In this document: positions 19,844 through 28,780 of the stretch, piece after piece
Layout of the letters: each line of letters starts with the position of its first letter
How positions within the stretch are numbered: position 1 is the stretch's first letter
DNA from: Penumbrarchaeum sp964445525
GTDB lineage: Archaea > Thermoplasmatota > Penumbrarchaeia > Penumbrarchaeales > Penumbrarchaeaceae
DNA length: 64,000 nucleotides
Assembly (NCBI GenBank): GCA_964445525.1
Contig: CAYULA010000001.1
Coordinates: 1-64,000 of the forward strand
Reading direction: 5' to 3'
Notes under the pieces: generated by a model
Database searches by the model: none
The model's input: only the letters and a program-made list of their open reading frames with translations
What the model was told of the DNA's origin: nothing
Made by a program: the position numbers and the translations under genes

Positions 19844-21922
19844 ATGGAAGAAGATTCTTGCTCCATTCCCGAACTCGAGAGGTTCTTCAAGCCCCGCAAT
19901 GTTGCTGTTATCGGGGCCTCCTCCAATCCGAAAAAGATCGGATTCAAGACCTTCAACAATCTTGTAAACGGAGGATTCAAGGGAGGGATGTATCCCGTAA
20001 ACCTCGAGGGCGAGGATGTATGCGGACAGAAAGGCTACAGGAACATCGGTGAGGTCCCTGTTGACATCGATCTAGCCCTCATCTGCATCCCCGCCAAATT
20101 CGTGAACCAGGAACTCATCGAATGCGGAAATAAAGGGGTTCCCTTCGTTGTGATAATATCATCCGGATTCAAGGAGATCGGGAATTACGAACTGGAAGAG
20201 GAGATCGTTGAAACCGCAAGAAAATACAATATCAGGATCCTCGGACCCAATGTTTTCGGGATGATTTACACTCCCGTAAATTTGAATGCCCAGTTCGGAA
20301 ACGAGAAGGTCCTTGCCGGTAACGTGGCAATAATCACCCAATCCGGATCCCTTGGCATAGCCCTGATGGACAGGGTATTCCAGGAGGGGATCGGAGTGTC
20401 CGCTCTGACATCTGTGGGAAACAAGGCGGACCTCTCAGACGAGGAGATACTGGATTTCCTATGCAGCGACGAGAATACCAAGATCATCCTGATGTATATC
20501 GAGGGCCTCAGGGACGGCAGGGAGTTCATCAAGAAGGTCAAAAAAGTATCCAAGGTAAAACCTGTCATCATACTGAAATCGGGGAGGTCCAAAGCCGGAG
20601 CAAAGGCAGTGGCATCTCACACAGCCTCGCTTGCGGGAGCTGATTCCCTTTTCGATGCGGCCTTCAGACAGGCAGGTGCCATCAGGGCTCCGACATTGAG
20701 GGAAGCCATTGATTGGACCAGGGCTCTGAACGATCTTCCTCTTCCAGAATCTGAAGAAGCCCTTGTTATCACCAACGGCGGCGGATTCGGCATCCTTGCG
20801 ATAGATGAGATGGGGCTTTCGGGAGTTCCGATGTTCTACAATATCGAATGGATAGCCCAGAAATTGGGACCTCTTCTGCCTCCATTCGCATCATTATCAA
20901 ATCCCGTGGATATCACAGCACAAACTCCGCCCGAAAACTATATTCAATGCCTCGAAGAGGCCATGAAGGAACCGTCAATAGGATCCGTGATCGGTATATA
21001 CGGTGCCGTATCAGGAGTGGATGTTCAGAAGTTCACCACCGATCTGATCGATTCCATGAAGGACCCAAAAAAGCCTCTGGTCCTATGTTACATAGGAGGA
21101 AGGGATGCCGACGACCAGATCCGGGCTTTCAATGAAGCCGGACTTCCCGCTTTCTATTTCCCTGAAGAAGCCGTATCATCTCTGGAGGTCCTCTACAGGT
21201 ACAAGAGGTTCAAGAATTCCAGGGAGCTCGAGCTTCCTCCCATGGAAAAATGGGACCTCAATAAGATTAATAAGCTGATAGATAAAACCAGGAAGGGAGG
21301 CCACAACTTCATGGACCTGGAAACCTCCCTCGAGTTCCTCAAGGCAGGACCCGTTGAGATGTGCCAGTATTCGGTTGTAGATTCCATTGACGGAGCGGTC
21401 AAGGCAGCCAGAAAGACAGGATTCCCGGTGGTTCTGAAAGGATCCTCCCCGGATCTGATACACAAAACCGACAGGGGCGGTGTAATAATCGACATCGACA
21501 ACATCGAGGACCTGGTGGAAGCATACGAGAAGCTTGAGCCCATGTCCGAGAAGGTTATAGTGATGGAGCAGGTTTCCGGCAGGGAAGTTATCGCTTCCTC
21601 CATAAGAGACGGGGTTTTCGGACCCGCTGTGATGTTCGGTGTTGGAGGGGTGATGGTGGAGGCCATGAACGACGTGTCTTTCAGGGTGGCCCCGATATCG
21701 GAGATGGATGCCGGGGAGATGATGGACGAGATACGCGGAAAAGCGATCCTGGGGGCCTTCAGAGGAAAGAACGAGGCGGACAGGACCAAGATCGCGAGGG
21801 CTTTGAAGGCACTTGGTGATGTGATGCTTCAGGTTGATGAGATCACGGATATTGAGATCAATCCTCTTTTCATCTCCGAGGACGGTGCGGTCGCGGTTGA
21901 CTGCAGGGTGAGGATCGAGTGA
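19844..21922 (+). CDS. acd: ADP-forming acetyl/acyl-CoA synthetase (fused alpha-beta)
   Basis: A 692-aa enzyme that converts acyl-CoA, ADP and phosphate to the acid, CoA and ATP, the archaeal route for energy conservation in fermentation of sugars, peptides and amino acids. Order: CoA-binding Rossmann domain (FFKPRNVAVIGASSNPKKIG), succinyl-CoA-ligase-like domain with TQSGSLGIALMD and the phospho-histidine motif AVASHTASLAGAD, then a C-terminal ATP-grasp domain (GFPVVLKGSSPDLIHKTDRGG; DIEINPLF). The single-chain alpha-beta fusion is one of the two known archaeal layouts. ATG 19844 is chosen from TATA spacing. It stands alone, convergent with tmk. Confidence 0.93.
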   Translation: MEEDSCSIPELERFFKPRNVAVIGASSNPKKIGFKTFNNLVNGGFKGGMYPVNLEGEDVCGQKGYRNIGEVPVDIDLALICIPAKFVNQELIECGNKGVPFVVIISSGFKEIGNYELEEEIVETARKYNIRILGPNVFGMIYTPVNLNAQFGNEKVLAGNVAIITQSGSLGIALMDRVFQEGIGVSALTSVGNKADLSDEEILDFLCSDENTKIILMYIEGLRDGREFIKKVKKVSKVKPVIILKSGRSKAGAKAVASHTASLAGADSLFDAAFRQAGAIRAPTLREAIDWTRALNDLPLPESEEALVITNGGGFGILAIDEMGLSGVPMFYNIEWIAQKLGPLLPPFASLSNPVDITAQTPPENYIQCLEEAMKEPSIGSVIGIYGAVSGVDVQKFTTDLIDSMKDPKKPLVLCYIGGRDADDQIRAFNEAGLPAFYFPEEAVSSLEVLYRYKRFKNSRELELPPMEKWDLNKINKLIDKTRKGGHNFMDLETSLEFLKAGPVEMCQYSVVDSIDGAVKAARKTGFPVVLKGSSPDLIHKTDRGGVIIDIDNIEDLVEAYEKLEPMSEKVIVMEQVSGREVIASSIRDGVFGPAVMFGVGGVMVEAMNDVSFRVAPISEMDAGEMMDEIRGKAILGAFRGKNEADRTKIARALKALGDVMLQVDEITDIEINPLFISEDGAVAVDCRVRIE

Positions 21923-21925
21923 GGA

Positions 21926-21931
21926 TTTTTT
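21926..21931 (+). terminator. Oligo-T terminator after acd
   Basis: A six-T run begins four bases after the TGA of the acyl-CoA synthetase gene. Archaeal RNA polymerase commonly stops at such tracts. The rest of the 227-bp gap to tmk holds a short inverted repeat (TTGCAGT/ACTGCAA, 21963-21979) and no gene. Confidence 0.4.
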
Positions 21932-22149
21932 CCCTTCTGATATAGATACCTAATTCAGATCTTTGCAGTTCCACTGCAAGGATTGACTAAATCTTTGCAA
22001 CGGGACAAGGAATTCAGAATAGACAATATTGAACTATATGAAAGACACATAGATCATTTTCAAAAACCAATACCCAGATTATATTCTCAACTAATCTATT
22101 GAAATCCCAGATATCCATTCCATTCTTAGATATTGGTGTTTTAACCTTT

Positions 22150-22758
22150 TCAGAACAGATCCATCACGTTGTCCCAGATCCTGTCCTGGACCTCGCTCAT
22201 GTCGAGGGATGCATCGATAACCAGCCATTTTGTCTTGAGGCTTTCCGGTTGCATCTGGCCCCGGGACAATCTCTGGAAGGCCTTCCTCACATCTTCCTGG
22301 AAGTACCTGTCAACCTCGAAGTACTCCATGTCCCCTCCCCTGTCCTTCATTCTCCTTTCGGCAATCTTGGGATCGAGATCGAGGAGGATGGCCATGTCCG
22401 GCTTGTCAGCATACTTGTTGATATCGCCCACCCATTCCATGTCTATCTTCTGTCCCTGATAGGCGATGGACGAGTACACGTACCGGTCCGAGATCACGAA
22501 CTTGCCGGAATCCATGGCGGGTCTGATCTCCTTTTCAAGGTGTTCTATCCGGTCGGACGCAAATAGCAGCGCCAGGGCCTCATCATCGAGGAAAGGATTG
22601 GAAAGATGCTCTCTGATCAACCTTCCCGTGGGTCCCTTGGTGGGTTCCCTTGTTAACAAAACATCCTTGCCCAGGTCCTTAAGCCTCTCTTTCAGGGCCT
22701 TTGCCTGGGTCCCTTTTCCGCTGCCGTCAATACCCTCTATGACGATGAAGGGAGACAT
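22150..22758 (-). CDS. tmk: Thymidylate kinase
   Basis: A 202-aa dTMP kinase making dTDP. The P-loop is EGIDGSGKGTQA, the DRY-type motif is SDRYVYSSIAYQG, and the LID-region arginines are in ERRMKDRGG. LTREPTKGPTG corresponds to the REPGGT-like substrate loop. Length is standard. Shine-Dalgarno TAGGAGAT lies just upstream of ATG 22758. It follows a terminator hairpin after the dipeptidase gene, so it is probably transcribed on its own. Confidence 0.95.
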   Translation of the reverse strand: MSPFIVIEGIDGSGKGTQAKALKERLKDLGKDVLLTREPTKGPTGRLIREHLSNPFLDDEALALLFASDRIEHLEKEIRPAMDSGKFVISDRYVYSSIAYQGQKIDMEWVGDINKYADKPDMAILLDLDPKIAERRMKDRGGDMEYFEVDRYFQEDVRKAFQRLSRGQMQPESLKTKWLVIDASLDMSEVQDRIWDNVMDLF

Positions 22759-22788
22759 CTGTATCTCCTAAAAATGAAATAGTATAAA

Positions 22789-22815
22789 AGGATGCCCCGT
22801 CAAATGGAGCATCCT
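22789..22815 (-). terminator. Hairpin terminator after pepD-like gene
   Basis: On the minus strand AGGATGC and GCATCCT form a 7-bp stem with a 13-base loop, followed at once by TTTTATA. It starts 17 bases after the dipeptidase stop codon. Confidence 0.6.
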
Positions 22816-22831
22816 GAAAAATAATTCATCT

Positions 22832-24277
22832 TCAAGACAGCTTCTCGAGGGTCAAAACGAGCAGATCCCAGAAATCCTTGACCGACGGGATCCTCACCCT
22901 CTCGTCTGGAGAATGGGGGTTCTCTATCTGGGGTCCGAAGGAGGCCATGTCCATGCCTTCGAACTTCTCCCCGATGATGCCGCACTCGAGGCCTGCGTGG
23001 ATGGCCTTGATCTCGGGTTCTTTTTTCCACAGCTCGGTTGCTCCTTCCTTCAAGATGGCAAGGACCTTTGAATCCAGGTTGGGAAGCCAGCCGGGATAGG
23101 CCTGTTCCCTTTCCGCGTCCGCACCTGCGAGGATCGATATCGCCTCGATCCTGTCCCTCAATGCCTCGAGCTGTGTATCGGAAGATGATCTGGAGGCCAG
23201 CTGAATGAAGACCTCCTCTCCCTCGGTCCTGATCTTTGCCATTGATGTGGATGTCTCCACCAGGTCGGGTATGTCGGGTGACATCCTCATTACCCCGTGG
23301 GGAAGTGAAACGATGAGGTGGATTGTCCTCCTGGAATCTTCGGGGGTCATCATCCTTTCGGGAAGATCGACCTCCTCCATTTTGATCTCCATATCCGGCT
23401 CTATGCTCTTGTACTCGAACTTCACCTCTTCGAAAGCTTTCCGGATCTCATCTTTGATGGGGTCGAGCTCCTCATCGGTAACAAGTATGGTTTCGGCCTC
23501 CCTGGGTATTGCATTGTGCTTGTCTCCGGCGGTGAAGTGGCCGAGGCCGAACTCATGCTCCCGGGCGGCCTTCCAGAGGATCCTGCCAAGAAGCTTGATT
23601 GCGTTGGCCCTTCCCAGATGAATATCGACTCCCGAGTGACCTCCCTTCATTCCGGAGAAGTTTATGTTCAGTGCCTTTCCAACGGGATCCTCCCAGAGTA
23701 CGGCCATCTTCAGATCTGACTCGCCTCCGCCCGCGCAGCCAACATAGAGGGCCCTCTCTTCTTCGGTGTCGAGGTTCATGAAGAGCCTACCCTCCAGCAT
23801 ATCACCGCCGAGAGCGAAAGCACCGGTAAGCCCGGTTTCCTCATCAACCGTAAACAGGCATTCGAGGGGTCCGTGTACAAGTTCCTTGTCATCCATCAAG
23901 GCCAGAGCGGCGCATACACCGATACCGTTATCGGCTCCCAGTGTGGTACCGGTTGCATAGAGGTAGTCCTCCTCCTTTCTCAGCTGAAGAGGATCCTTGG
24001 AGAAATCGAAATCCGTATCCCTGTTCTTCTCGCACACCATATCAACGTGTCCCTGGATTACCACGATCGGAGAATCCTCCTTCCCCGGGGAAGCCGGGAC
24101 CTTGACCACACAGTTTCCCGCATCGTCCTTCTTCCACTCGAGGCCGTTTCTCTCAGCAACCTCGATAACATAGTCGATGGCCTTATCCTCGTGCTTGGAA
24201 CAGCGGGGGATCTGTCTCAGCCTGTCAAAGTGCTTCCATAAGAGCTCCGGTTCAAGTCCTGATAGAACGTCTGTCAT
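22832..24277 (-). CDS. pepD: PepD-like aminoacyl-histidine dipeptidase (M20C)
   Basis: A 481-aa metallopeptidase of family M20, PepD/PepT group, hydrolysing dipeptides such as Xaa-His in the cytoplasm with two zinc ions. Metal-site motifs are GHVDMVCEK, TTLGADNGIGV (bridging Asp) and DEETGLTGA (general base and ligand Glu), plus LDTEEE; the lid domain lies in the middle. ATG 24277 is chosen because AGGTGA stands five bases upstream; GTG 24286 is an in-frame alternative that overlaps that site. The enzyme fits a peptide-fermenting lifestyle along with the C11 peptidase and acyl-CoA synthetase. Confidence 0.92.
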   Translation of the reverse strand: MTDVLSGLEPELLWKHFDRLRQIPRCSKHEDKAIDYVIEVAERNGLEWKKDDAGNCVVKVPASPGKEDSPIVVIQGHVDMVCEKNRDTDFDFSKDPLQLRKEEDYLYATGTTLGADNGIGVCAALALMDDKELVHGPLECLFTVDEETGLTGAFALGGDMLEGRLFMNLDTEEERALYVGCAGGGESDLKMAVLWEDPVGKALNINFSGMKGGHSGVDIHLGRANAIKLLGRILWKAAREHEFGLGHFTAGDKHNAIPREAETILVTDEELDPIKDEIRKAFEEVKFEYKSIEPDMEIKMEEVDLPERMMTPEDSRRTIHLIVSLPHGVMRMSPDIPDLVETSTSMAKIRTEGEEVFIQLASRSSSDTQLEALRDRIEAISILAGADAEREQAYPGWLPNLDSKVLAILKEGATELWKKEPEIKAIHAGLECGIIGEKFEGMDMASFGPQIENPHSPDERVRIPSVKDFWDLLVLTLEKLS

Positions 24278-24420
24278 CTTTATCACCTGAATTCAAGTGG
24301 GCGGGTAACCTACATGTGCGTAATAATTGTTTTCCAAGATGAAATGAAAATTATATTCCTTTTAAAAATATTCACATATCGATTCTACAAAAATAGAGAA
24401 AACGGGCCCGTGGAAAATGT

Positions 24421-24783
24421 CTATTCCTCATCCGGATAGGTGATAGCGACAAAATCTCCGGTTGAAGAATTCCCGGCAAGGGGAAGATCATCTTCCAGCA
24501 AATTGACCTGCAGTGATCCGGTTCCGTTATCGTCTCTTGTGATATTGACCGTGATCTTTTCTGCAGTTACATTGATGGTTTTTGTACCATTGCCATCGAT
24601 GTTCTGAATAGTACCATCCGCATCGATTGTTCCTGTCCAGTTACCGTCATAACTGACTTCCACCTGGAAGTCAATGGTCTCAACCTCTTCTTCATCATCA
24701 TCATCCTCTTCGAGGCAGCCTGCGGCCACCAATGCGAAAAGGATCATAGCAACAGAGGCCATTAGCAAATATTTAGGTCTCAT
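24421..24783 (-). CDS. Small lipoprotein
   Basis: A 120-aa protein with a lipobox-type signal, FALVAAGCLEED, so Cys23 probably carries a lipid anchor. An acidic DDDDEEE linker leads to a compact beta-rich domain (VEVSYDGNWTGTIDADG, TINVTAEKITVNIT). This looks like a small surface beta-sandwich, possibly sensing or binding; no family is recognised. The IS1595-type element has landed 64 bases upstream of its ATG, which could have cut it from its promoter. Confidence 0.8.
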   Translation of the reverse strand: MRPKYLLMASVAMILFALVAAGCLEEDDDDEEEVETIDFQVEVSYDGNWTGTIDADGTIQNIDGNGTKTINVTAEKITVNITRDDNGTGSLQVNLLEDDLPLAGNSSTGDFVAITYPDEE

Positions 24784-24839
24784 GTTAGTCCCTCCGAAAG
24801 GGGGAGAGATAATTACAGATATATATTTATCTATAGCAA

Positions 24840-24847
24840 TATGTTAA
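24840..24847. repeat. Target-site duplication, left copy
   Basis: TATGTTAA directly precedes the left inverted repeat and is repeated exactly at 25883-25890. Eight bases is the usual duplication length for IS1595-family elements. Confidence 0.85.
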
Positions 24848-24863
24848 AATGGGGTATCCACTT
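24848..24863 (+). repeat. IS left terminal inverted repeat
   Basis: AATGGGGTATCCACTT, exact inverted copy of 25867-25882. Confidence 0.9.
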
Positions 24864-24886
24864 AGAACCTTATTTGAATATAATAT

Positions 24887-25822
24887 CTATAAACCTCCAA
24901 TAATTGAAGAATAAGGTTCTGGTGAATGGGATAATGCTTGATTAATCAACCGATAGAAAAGCAATCCTCTCGATCTCGATGTTCTTCGGTTGAATCTGAA
25001 GGTGAATTCATCAAGATAATAATCGAGCTGTTGAGGACTGAAAGATCCATGATGCGTTCCAAGTAGCCATCTCTTTACTAATGATGCAACCATATGAACT
25101 CCTGGCATGGATACATGAGCTGGATCTCCTGATTTGGAAATTGGATGTACATCATGTACATATCCATGTTTTTCTAATCCAGAATAACCCACCCATCCAT
25201 CTGTTTTCACTGTAGATCCAGATTTGATCATCTCTTCAACAAATGGAATTAAGGAATCAGATGTCACATCAAATATCTGTCGGAAACGAACTCTTCCAAG
25301 TCCTCCTTTCTCATTCAATTCAACTGCTACAGCAACGATAGACTTCTTTTCTACCAATCTTCCCTTCATATCTGGCTCTTTTCCTCCAATGTAGATTTCA
25401 TCCACTTCGACAATTCCAGATAGTTTCTCTCTTTCTGGTCTGATCATAGCCCTCCTGAGCTTATGAAGCATTGTCCAAGCAGTTTGATAACTTCCGAACC
25501 CCAAAACCTTCTGAAGTCCCAATGCATTGGTACCGTGTTTCTGGTTAGTAACATACCAGATCGCTGAAAACCATGTTCTCAAAGGTGTTCGAGTTTTATG
25601 AAAAATGGTTCCTGCTGTCACTGTTGTTTGATGAAAACATGAACGACAGGTAAGTCTTCCTCTTGTAGTCCTATAAGGTTCAGCCTGCGCTTGACAAGAA
25701 GGACAAAGAAAGCCATTTTTCCATTTCAATTTCTCAAGATACTGGTAACATTTTTGCTCATCCGAGAACCAATCCATAAACTCATTCCAATTTCTAGGAT
25801 AGTCAACACCGGATTCTGGCAT
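24887..25822 (-). CDS. IS1595-family (ISXO2-like) transposase
   Basis: A 311-aa DDE-type transposase. The N-terminal zinc ribbon has CPSC and CRSC pairs (about residues 40-65), followed by TAGTIFHKTRTPL, a conserved family segment. The catalytic domain starts at GIVEVDEIYIGGKE (first Asp), continues with VKTDGWVGYSGL (second Asp) and ends in the family block NRRTSRSRGLLFYRL. Codon use is more A/T-rich than in neighbouring genes, as expected for a mobile gene. It is complete, without internal stop or frameshift, so the element may be active. Confidence 0.95.
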   Translation of the reverse strand: MPESGVDYPRNWNEFMDWFSDEQKCYQYLEKLKWKNGFLCPSCQAQAEPYRTTRGRLTCRSCFHQTTVTAGTIFHKTRTPLRTWFSAIWYVTNQKHGTNALGLQKVLGFGSYQTAWTMLHKLRRAMIRPEREKLSGIVEVDEIYIGGKEPDMKGRLVEKKSIVAVAVELNEKGGLGRVRFRQIFDVTSDSLIPFVEEMIKSGSTVKTDGWVGYSGLEKHGYVHDVHPISKSGDPAHVSMPGVHMVASLVKRWLLGTHHGSFSPQQLDYYLDEFTFRFNRRTSRSRGLLFYRLINQALSHSPEPYSSIIGGL

Positions 25823-25866
25823 TGTTCATGAAGTATGTCTTTTAAGGCTAATTATTTTTGGGAGTA

Positions 25867-25882
25867 AAGTGGATACCCCATT
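25867..25882 (-). repeat. IS right terminal inverted repeat
   Basis: AAGTGGATACCCCATT on the plus strand, the exact inverse of the left end. Confidence 0.9.
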
Positions 25883-25890
25883 TATGTTAA
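25883..25890. repeat. Target-site duplication, right copy
   Basis: TATGTTAA follows the right inverted repeat directly, matching 24840-24847. Confidence 0.85.
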
Positions 25891-25911
25891 TTATGTTTTG
25901 TATGTATTTTT

Positions 25912-26532
25912 CTAATCATTTCCTTTCATTTGCTTGTAGGAAAGCACGGTAATGAGCAGCCAAAGAATGAAAGGAACGAAGGGTTTATTCCTAGGGGCAA
26001 GGTTAAGGGACCTCACCTCATCCAGGAAATCCTCCACGAGAGAGATCTTCTCCTCTATGTTTTCCCCGGTATTTTCAGCCATCTTGACCAGCCTCTCCTC
26101 CACTTCAACCAAAGCCCTCTCGGCATGTGCGCTTGAGGAAAGTTTGGTTGCCTCAAGATACTGTGTGGCAGTGGCTATCTCTGCCATCACTCCAATGCTG
26201 TTGATCACCATGTCCCATATCGTTCTGTCCTCGAAGGTCCTGAATTCCTCGAAAGCGTTCAGGGCCGGGAATATTCCCGAAATTACCCTGGCTGCAAGAT
26301 TTCTGTTGACTATCTCCGGGTCAGATTCCAGCGTAAGGATGGAATCATGGAGCTTCAGGCAGTCTCCGTGATGTTCTTCCGCTATCTTTGAGAGAACCTC
26401 ATTTTCGGAGGAATCCGCCATGATCCGTATGTTCCTGGCTTCCCTTGACATCCTCAGAGCTTCCCTGGAGGTAGGGGTCATCATGAACTGGGCAAGGGCC
26501 TTGTCAAGTTCATTGAAATCCATATCCGTCAT
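25912..26532 (-). CDS. Tail-anchored helical protein of the flotillin operon
   Basis: A 206-aa, almost entirely helical, charged protein with one hydrophobic segment at the very C-terminus (PFVPFILWLLITVLSY), giving a tail-anchored topology with the bulk in the cytoplasm. No domain is recognised. It follows the flotillin gene by 61 bases on the same strand and is probably the last gene of the TPR-NfeD-flotillin operon, so it may be a membrane-microdomain partner. The IS1595-type element lies about 30 bases after its stop. Confidence 0.75.
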   Translation of the reverse strand: MTDMDFNELDKALAQFMMTPTSREALRMSREARNIRIMADSSENEVLSKIAEEHHGDCLKLHDSILTLESDPEIVNRNLAARVISGIFPALNAFEEFRTFEDRTIWDMVINSIGVMAEIATATQYLEATKLSSSAHAERALVEVEERLVKMAENTGENIEEKISLVEDFLDEVRSLNLAPRNKPFVPFILWLLITVLSYKQMKGND

Positions 26533-26593
26533 GGGGAAGCCTCAAAAAAGAAAGCAGGGGGGGAGGATCTCACCTCCCCCCTCAAGGACCGGA

Positions 26594-28138
26594 TCAATCC
26601 GAGTCCTTTGCTTCCACTTCGACCTCTCCGGCCTCCTCCTTGTTGGAGACCACGTTCCTTATCAGTTTGGTCACGTCCACACCGGTAAGCGACTCCACCA
26701 GGGCAGGCATCTGGGCTGCGATGTCAACGGTCTTGTTAACGAATCCGTTGGGTCCCTGATCGCCCATGACAATGACCTTGTCAACACCCTCCAGCGAGGA
26801 GGCTGCGGACCTGACTATGTTGGGCAGCTGATCGACGATGAGCTGGGTTATGGCAGCATCGCCGTACTTCTTCCAGGCAAGTGCCTTCTTCTCCATTGCC
26901 TCTGCCTCGGCGAGTCCCTTTGCCCTTATGGCTTCCGCATCGGCCTGTCCTTTAAGTTTGATGACATCGGCCTCTGCGGTACCTTCCTGGCGGATCTTGG
27001 CAGCCTGACCCTCGGCAAGCTTTTCGAGCTTCTCCTTTTCACCGTCTGCTGTCAGCTTGAGCTGGGACTGGGTTGCCTCTGCCTGTCTTATGGTCCTGAT
27101 CTTCTCGGCCTCGGCGATCCTCTCGATCTTTCCCTTCTCCCCGTCGGCCTCGGCGATCTTGGCGTTGGCGGAAGCTTTTGCCGGAACCACCTGGATGGCT
27201 TCCTGCTCCTTGCCTTTCCTGTCGATCTCCCTCTCCTGGAGCTCGATCCTTTTCGCCTTCTCCTCGATCTCGATCTGGACCTGTTCCTTGATCAGTTCCT
27301 GTCGCCTCTTCTTGTCCTGCAGCTCGAAGGCGATGGACCTGTTGGCCTTTGAGACCTCGACCTCGGCCTCGGCATTCTGCTTGGTGATGTCCCTCTCCTT
27401 GTGGAAGATGGCCACCTGACCCTCGGCCTCGGAGTTGGCTCTCTCGGCCTCCCTGGCGGCTTCCGCCTCCTTGATGGTCGCTTCCTTGTTGGCAATGGCC
27501 TCTCCGATCCTGGCATCCCTCTTGACCTCTGCCGTCCTCTTTCTACCCAGGGCCTTGATGTAGCCGTATTGATCCTCGATATCCCTTATCACGAAGGATC
27601 TGATCTCGATTCCCATATTCCTGAGGTCCTTTGCGGCCTGGGACTGGACATGAGACGCCACCGCATCCCTGTCCGAGTTGATGGCCTCGATGGTCATTGT
27701 GGCGCATATTCCCCTGACATGACCTTCCAGTGTCTTCTGCGCTATCTCGTTTATCTCCTTGTCAGTTTTATGAAGGAGCTGTTCTGCCGCGGTGTACAGC
27801 GAGGCTTCATCGGATGCTATCTTGACCTGTGTCACTGCCTTGATGTTCATCTGCGCACCGGATGTCTTCACATCTGTAACGATATCCGTAACCGAGATCT
27901 CCAGCGTCCTAACATCCAGCGGAAGGAAGTCGAACCCCTGAACAACGGGAAGTATGAACTTGCCTCCACCCGATACCACAGTATATCCCCTGGCTCCCTT
28001 TTTTGCTCCTCTACCGTATATGACCATCGCGCTGTCGGGCGGCACCTTCTTGTACCGTGATGCATAGATGATCACAGCTACCAGCCCCACTCCCAGAACG
28101 AGCAGGACCGCCAATATCAACATCAGTATGATATCCAT
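26594..28138 (-). CDS. Flotillin-like SPFH protein
   Basis: A 514-aa protein with an N-terminal membrane segment (residues 3-27), an SPFH domain (PPDSAMVIYGRGA to about residue 200) and a long heptad-rich coiled coil full of Glu-Ala and Arg-Lys repeats (about residues 205-430), followed by a conserved C-terminal part (KYGDAAITQLIVDQLPNIV; KVIVMGDQG). This is the layout of bacterial YuaG/FloT and eukaryotic flotillins, which form oligomeric membrane scaffolds. It is directly downstream of an NfeD-like gene, the classic partner pairing. The charge-rich coiled coil produces a long antisense open frame (26420-27352), which is a shadow. Confidence 0.93.
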   Translation of the reverse strand: MDIILMLILAVLLVLGVGLVAVIIYASRYKKVPPDSAMVIYGRGAKKGARGYTVVSGGGKFILPVVQGFDFLPLDVRTLEISVTDIVTDVKTSGAQMNIKAVTQVKIASDEASLYTAAEQLLHKTDKEINEIAQKTLEGHVRGICATMTIEAINSDRDAVASHVQSQAAKDLRNMGIEIRSFVIRDIEDQYGYIKALGRKRTAEVKRDARIGEAIANKEATIKEAEAAREAERANSEAEGQVAIFHKERDITKQNAEAEVEVSKANRSIAFELQDKKRRQELIKEQVQIEIEEKAKRIELQEREIDRKGKEQEAIQVVPAKASANAKIAEADGEKGKIERIAEAEKIRTIRQAEATQSQLKLTADGEKEKLEKLAEGQAAKIRQEGTAEADVIKLKGQADAEAIRAKGLAEAEAMEKKALAWKKYGDAAITQLIVDQLPNIVRSAASSLEGVDKVIVMGDQGPNGFVNKTVDIAAQMPALVESLTGVDVTKLIRNVVSNKEEAGEVEVEAKDSD

Positions 28139-28154
28139 TCTCTCTCACCTCTTA

Positions 28155-28775
28155 TTATTTCCTTCTCCTCTCTTGTTTTGCTGATCTTTTCCTTGACCTT
28201 GATTTTATCCTCTTCCAGTCGGATTTTGAAACCACCTTTACCGAATCTCCCAGGTTCTGTGCGATTATAACCTCTGCATTATTTCCAAATTTCCTGTCGG
28301 CTACCGCAGGGATCAGGGTTCTGCCTCTCTGTTCCGTGAAGAGAGTTACCTGGCCTTCCATACCCGGATTGATTGTCACGGTTACGGTTGCCTTCTTTCC
28401 CCTAAGTCGATCATACTTGACAGTGGAGTCGGATGAGAACACCTTGAATCCGTATCTGACAACCAGGAAGAGCAAAACGGCGAATATCAGGGAAGACCCT
28501 GCGGCTATGAAAGGGGTAAAAACGGGATTTACATCGAAATAGGTCATTATGGCCCCCAATCCCCCGAAGGCCGAAGTAAAGGAGAGCATTACAGGAAGAC
28601 TGAACAATCCGGGTCCTTCTCCCACTCCAACATCAGCATCGATATCTCCCATGTCAAGGTCAATGTCGGGACCTCCGTCAAAATCGAGATCCATACCTCC
28701 CAGGAGCATGATAGTGATCAGTATGATGAAACTTGCAACCCCGATCACAAGGTATAGTATCAACAACAGGTCCAT
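28155..28775 (-). CDS. NfeD-like membrane protein
   Basis: A 206-aa protein from ATG 28775, chosen because GGGGGG lies upstream at good spacing and the first membrane segment starts there (MDLLLILYLVIGVASF). A short acidic extracellular loop (DLDFDGGPDIDLDMGDIDAD) is followed by two more hydrophobic segments, then an OB-fold-like soluble domain (LRGKKATVTVTINPGMEGQV) typical of NfeD1b, and a basic tail (KSRSRKRSAKQERRRK). NfeD proteins pair with flotillins or stomatins in one operon; here the flotillin starts 17 bases downstream. Its start is 5 bases from the stop of the TPR gene. Confidence 0.85.
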   Translation of the reverse strand: MDLLLILYLVIGVASFIILITIMLLGGMDLDFDGGPDIDLDMGDIDADVGVGEGPGLFSLPVMLSFTSAFGGLGAIMTYFDVNPVFTPFIAAGSSLIFAVLLFLVVRYGFKVFSSDSTVKYDRLRGKKATVTVTINPGMEGQVTLFTEQRGRTLIPAVADRKFGNNAEVIIAQNLGDSVKVVSKSDWKRIKSRSRKRSAKQERRRK

Positions 28776-28780
28776 ATTAC

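Larger units (their letters stand above)
24848..25882 (-). mobile_element. IS1595-family insertion sequence, intact
   Basis: A 1,035-bp element bounded by perfect 16-bp inverted repeats (AATGGGGTATCCACTT at 24848-24863 and its complement at 25867-25882), flanked by the 8-bp direct repeat TATGTTAA. It carries one full-length transposase gene. Ends, target duplication and gene are all intact, which points to recent insertion. It lies between the lipoprotein gene and the tail-anchored protein gene and does not break either coding frame. Confidence 0.93.

Noticed and set aside
21963..21979. TTGCAGT/ACTGCAA inverted repeat as terminator
   Set aside because: Short 7-bp stem with a 3-base loop and no following T run; the oligo-T at 21926 is the better terminator.
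22099..22566. 155-codon plus-strand frame opposite tmk
   Set aside because: tmk is complete and conserved on the other strand.
26420..27352. 310-codon plus-strand frame opposite flotillin
   Set aside because: Leu/Gly-rich product caused by the Glu/Lys/Arg-rich coiled coil read antisense.
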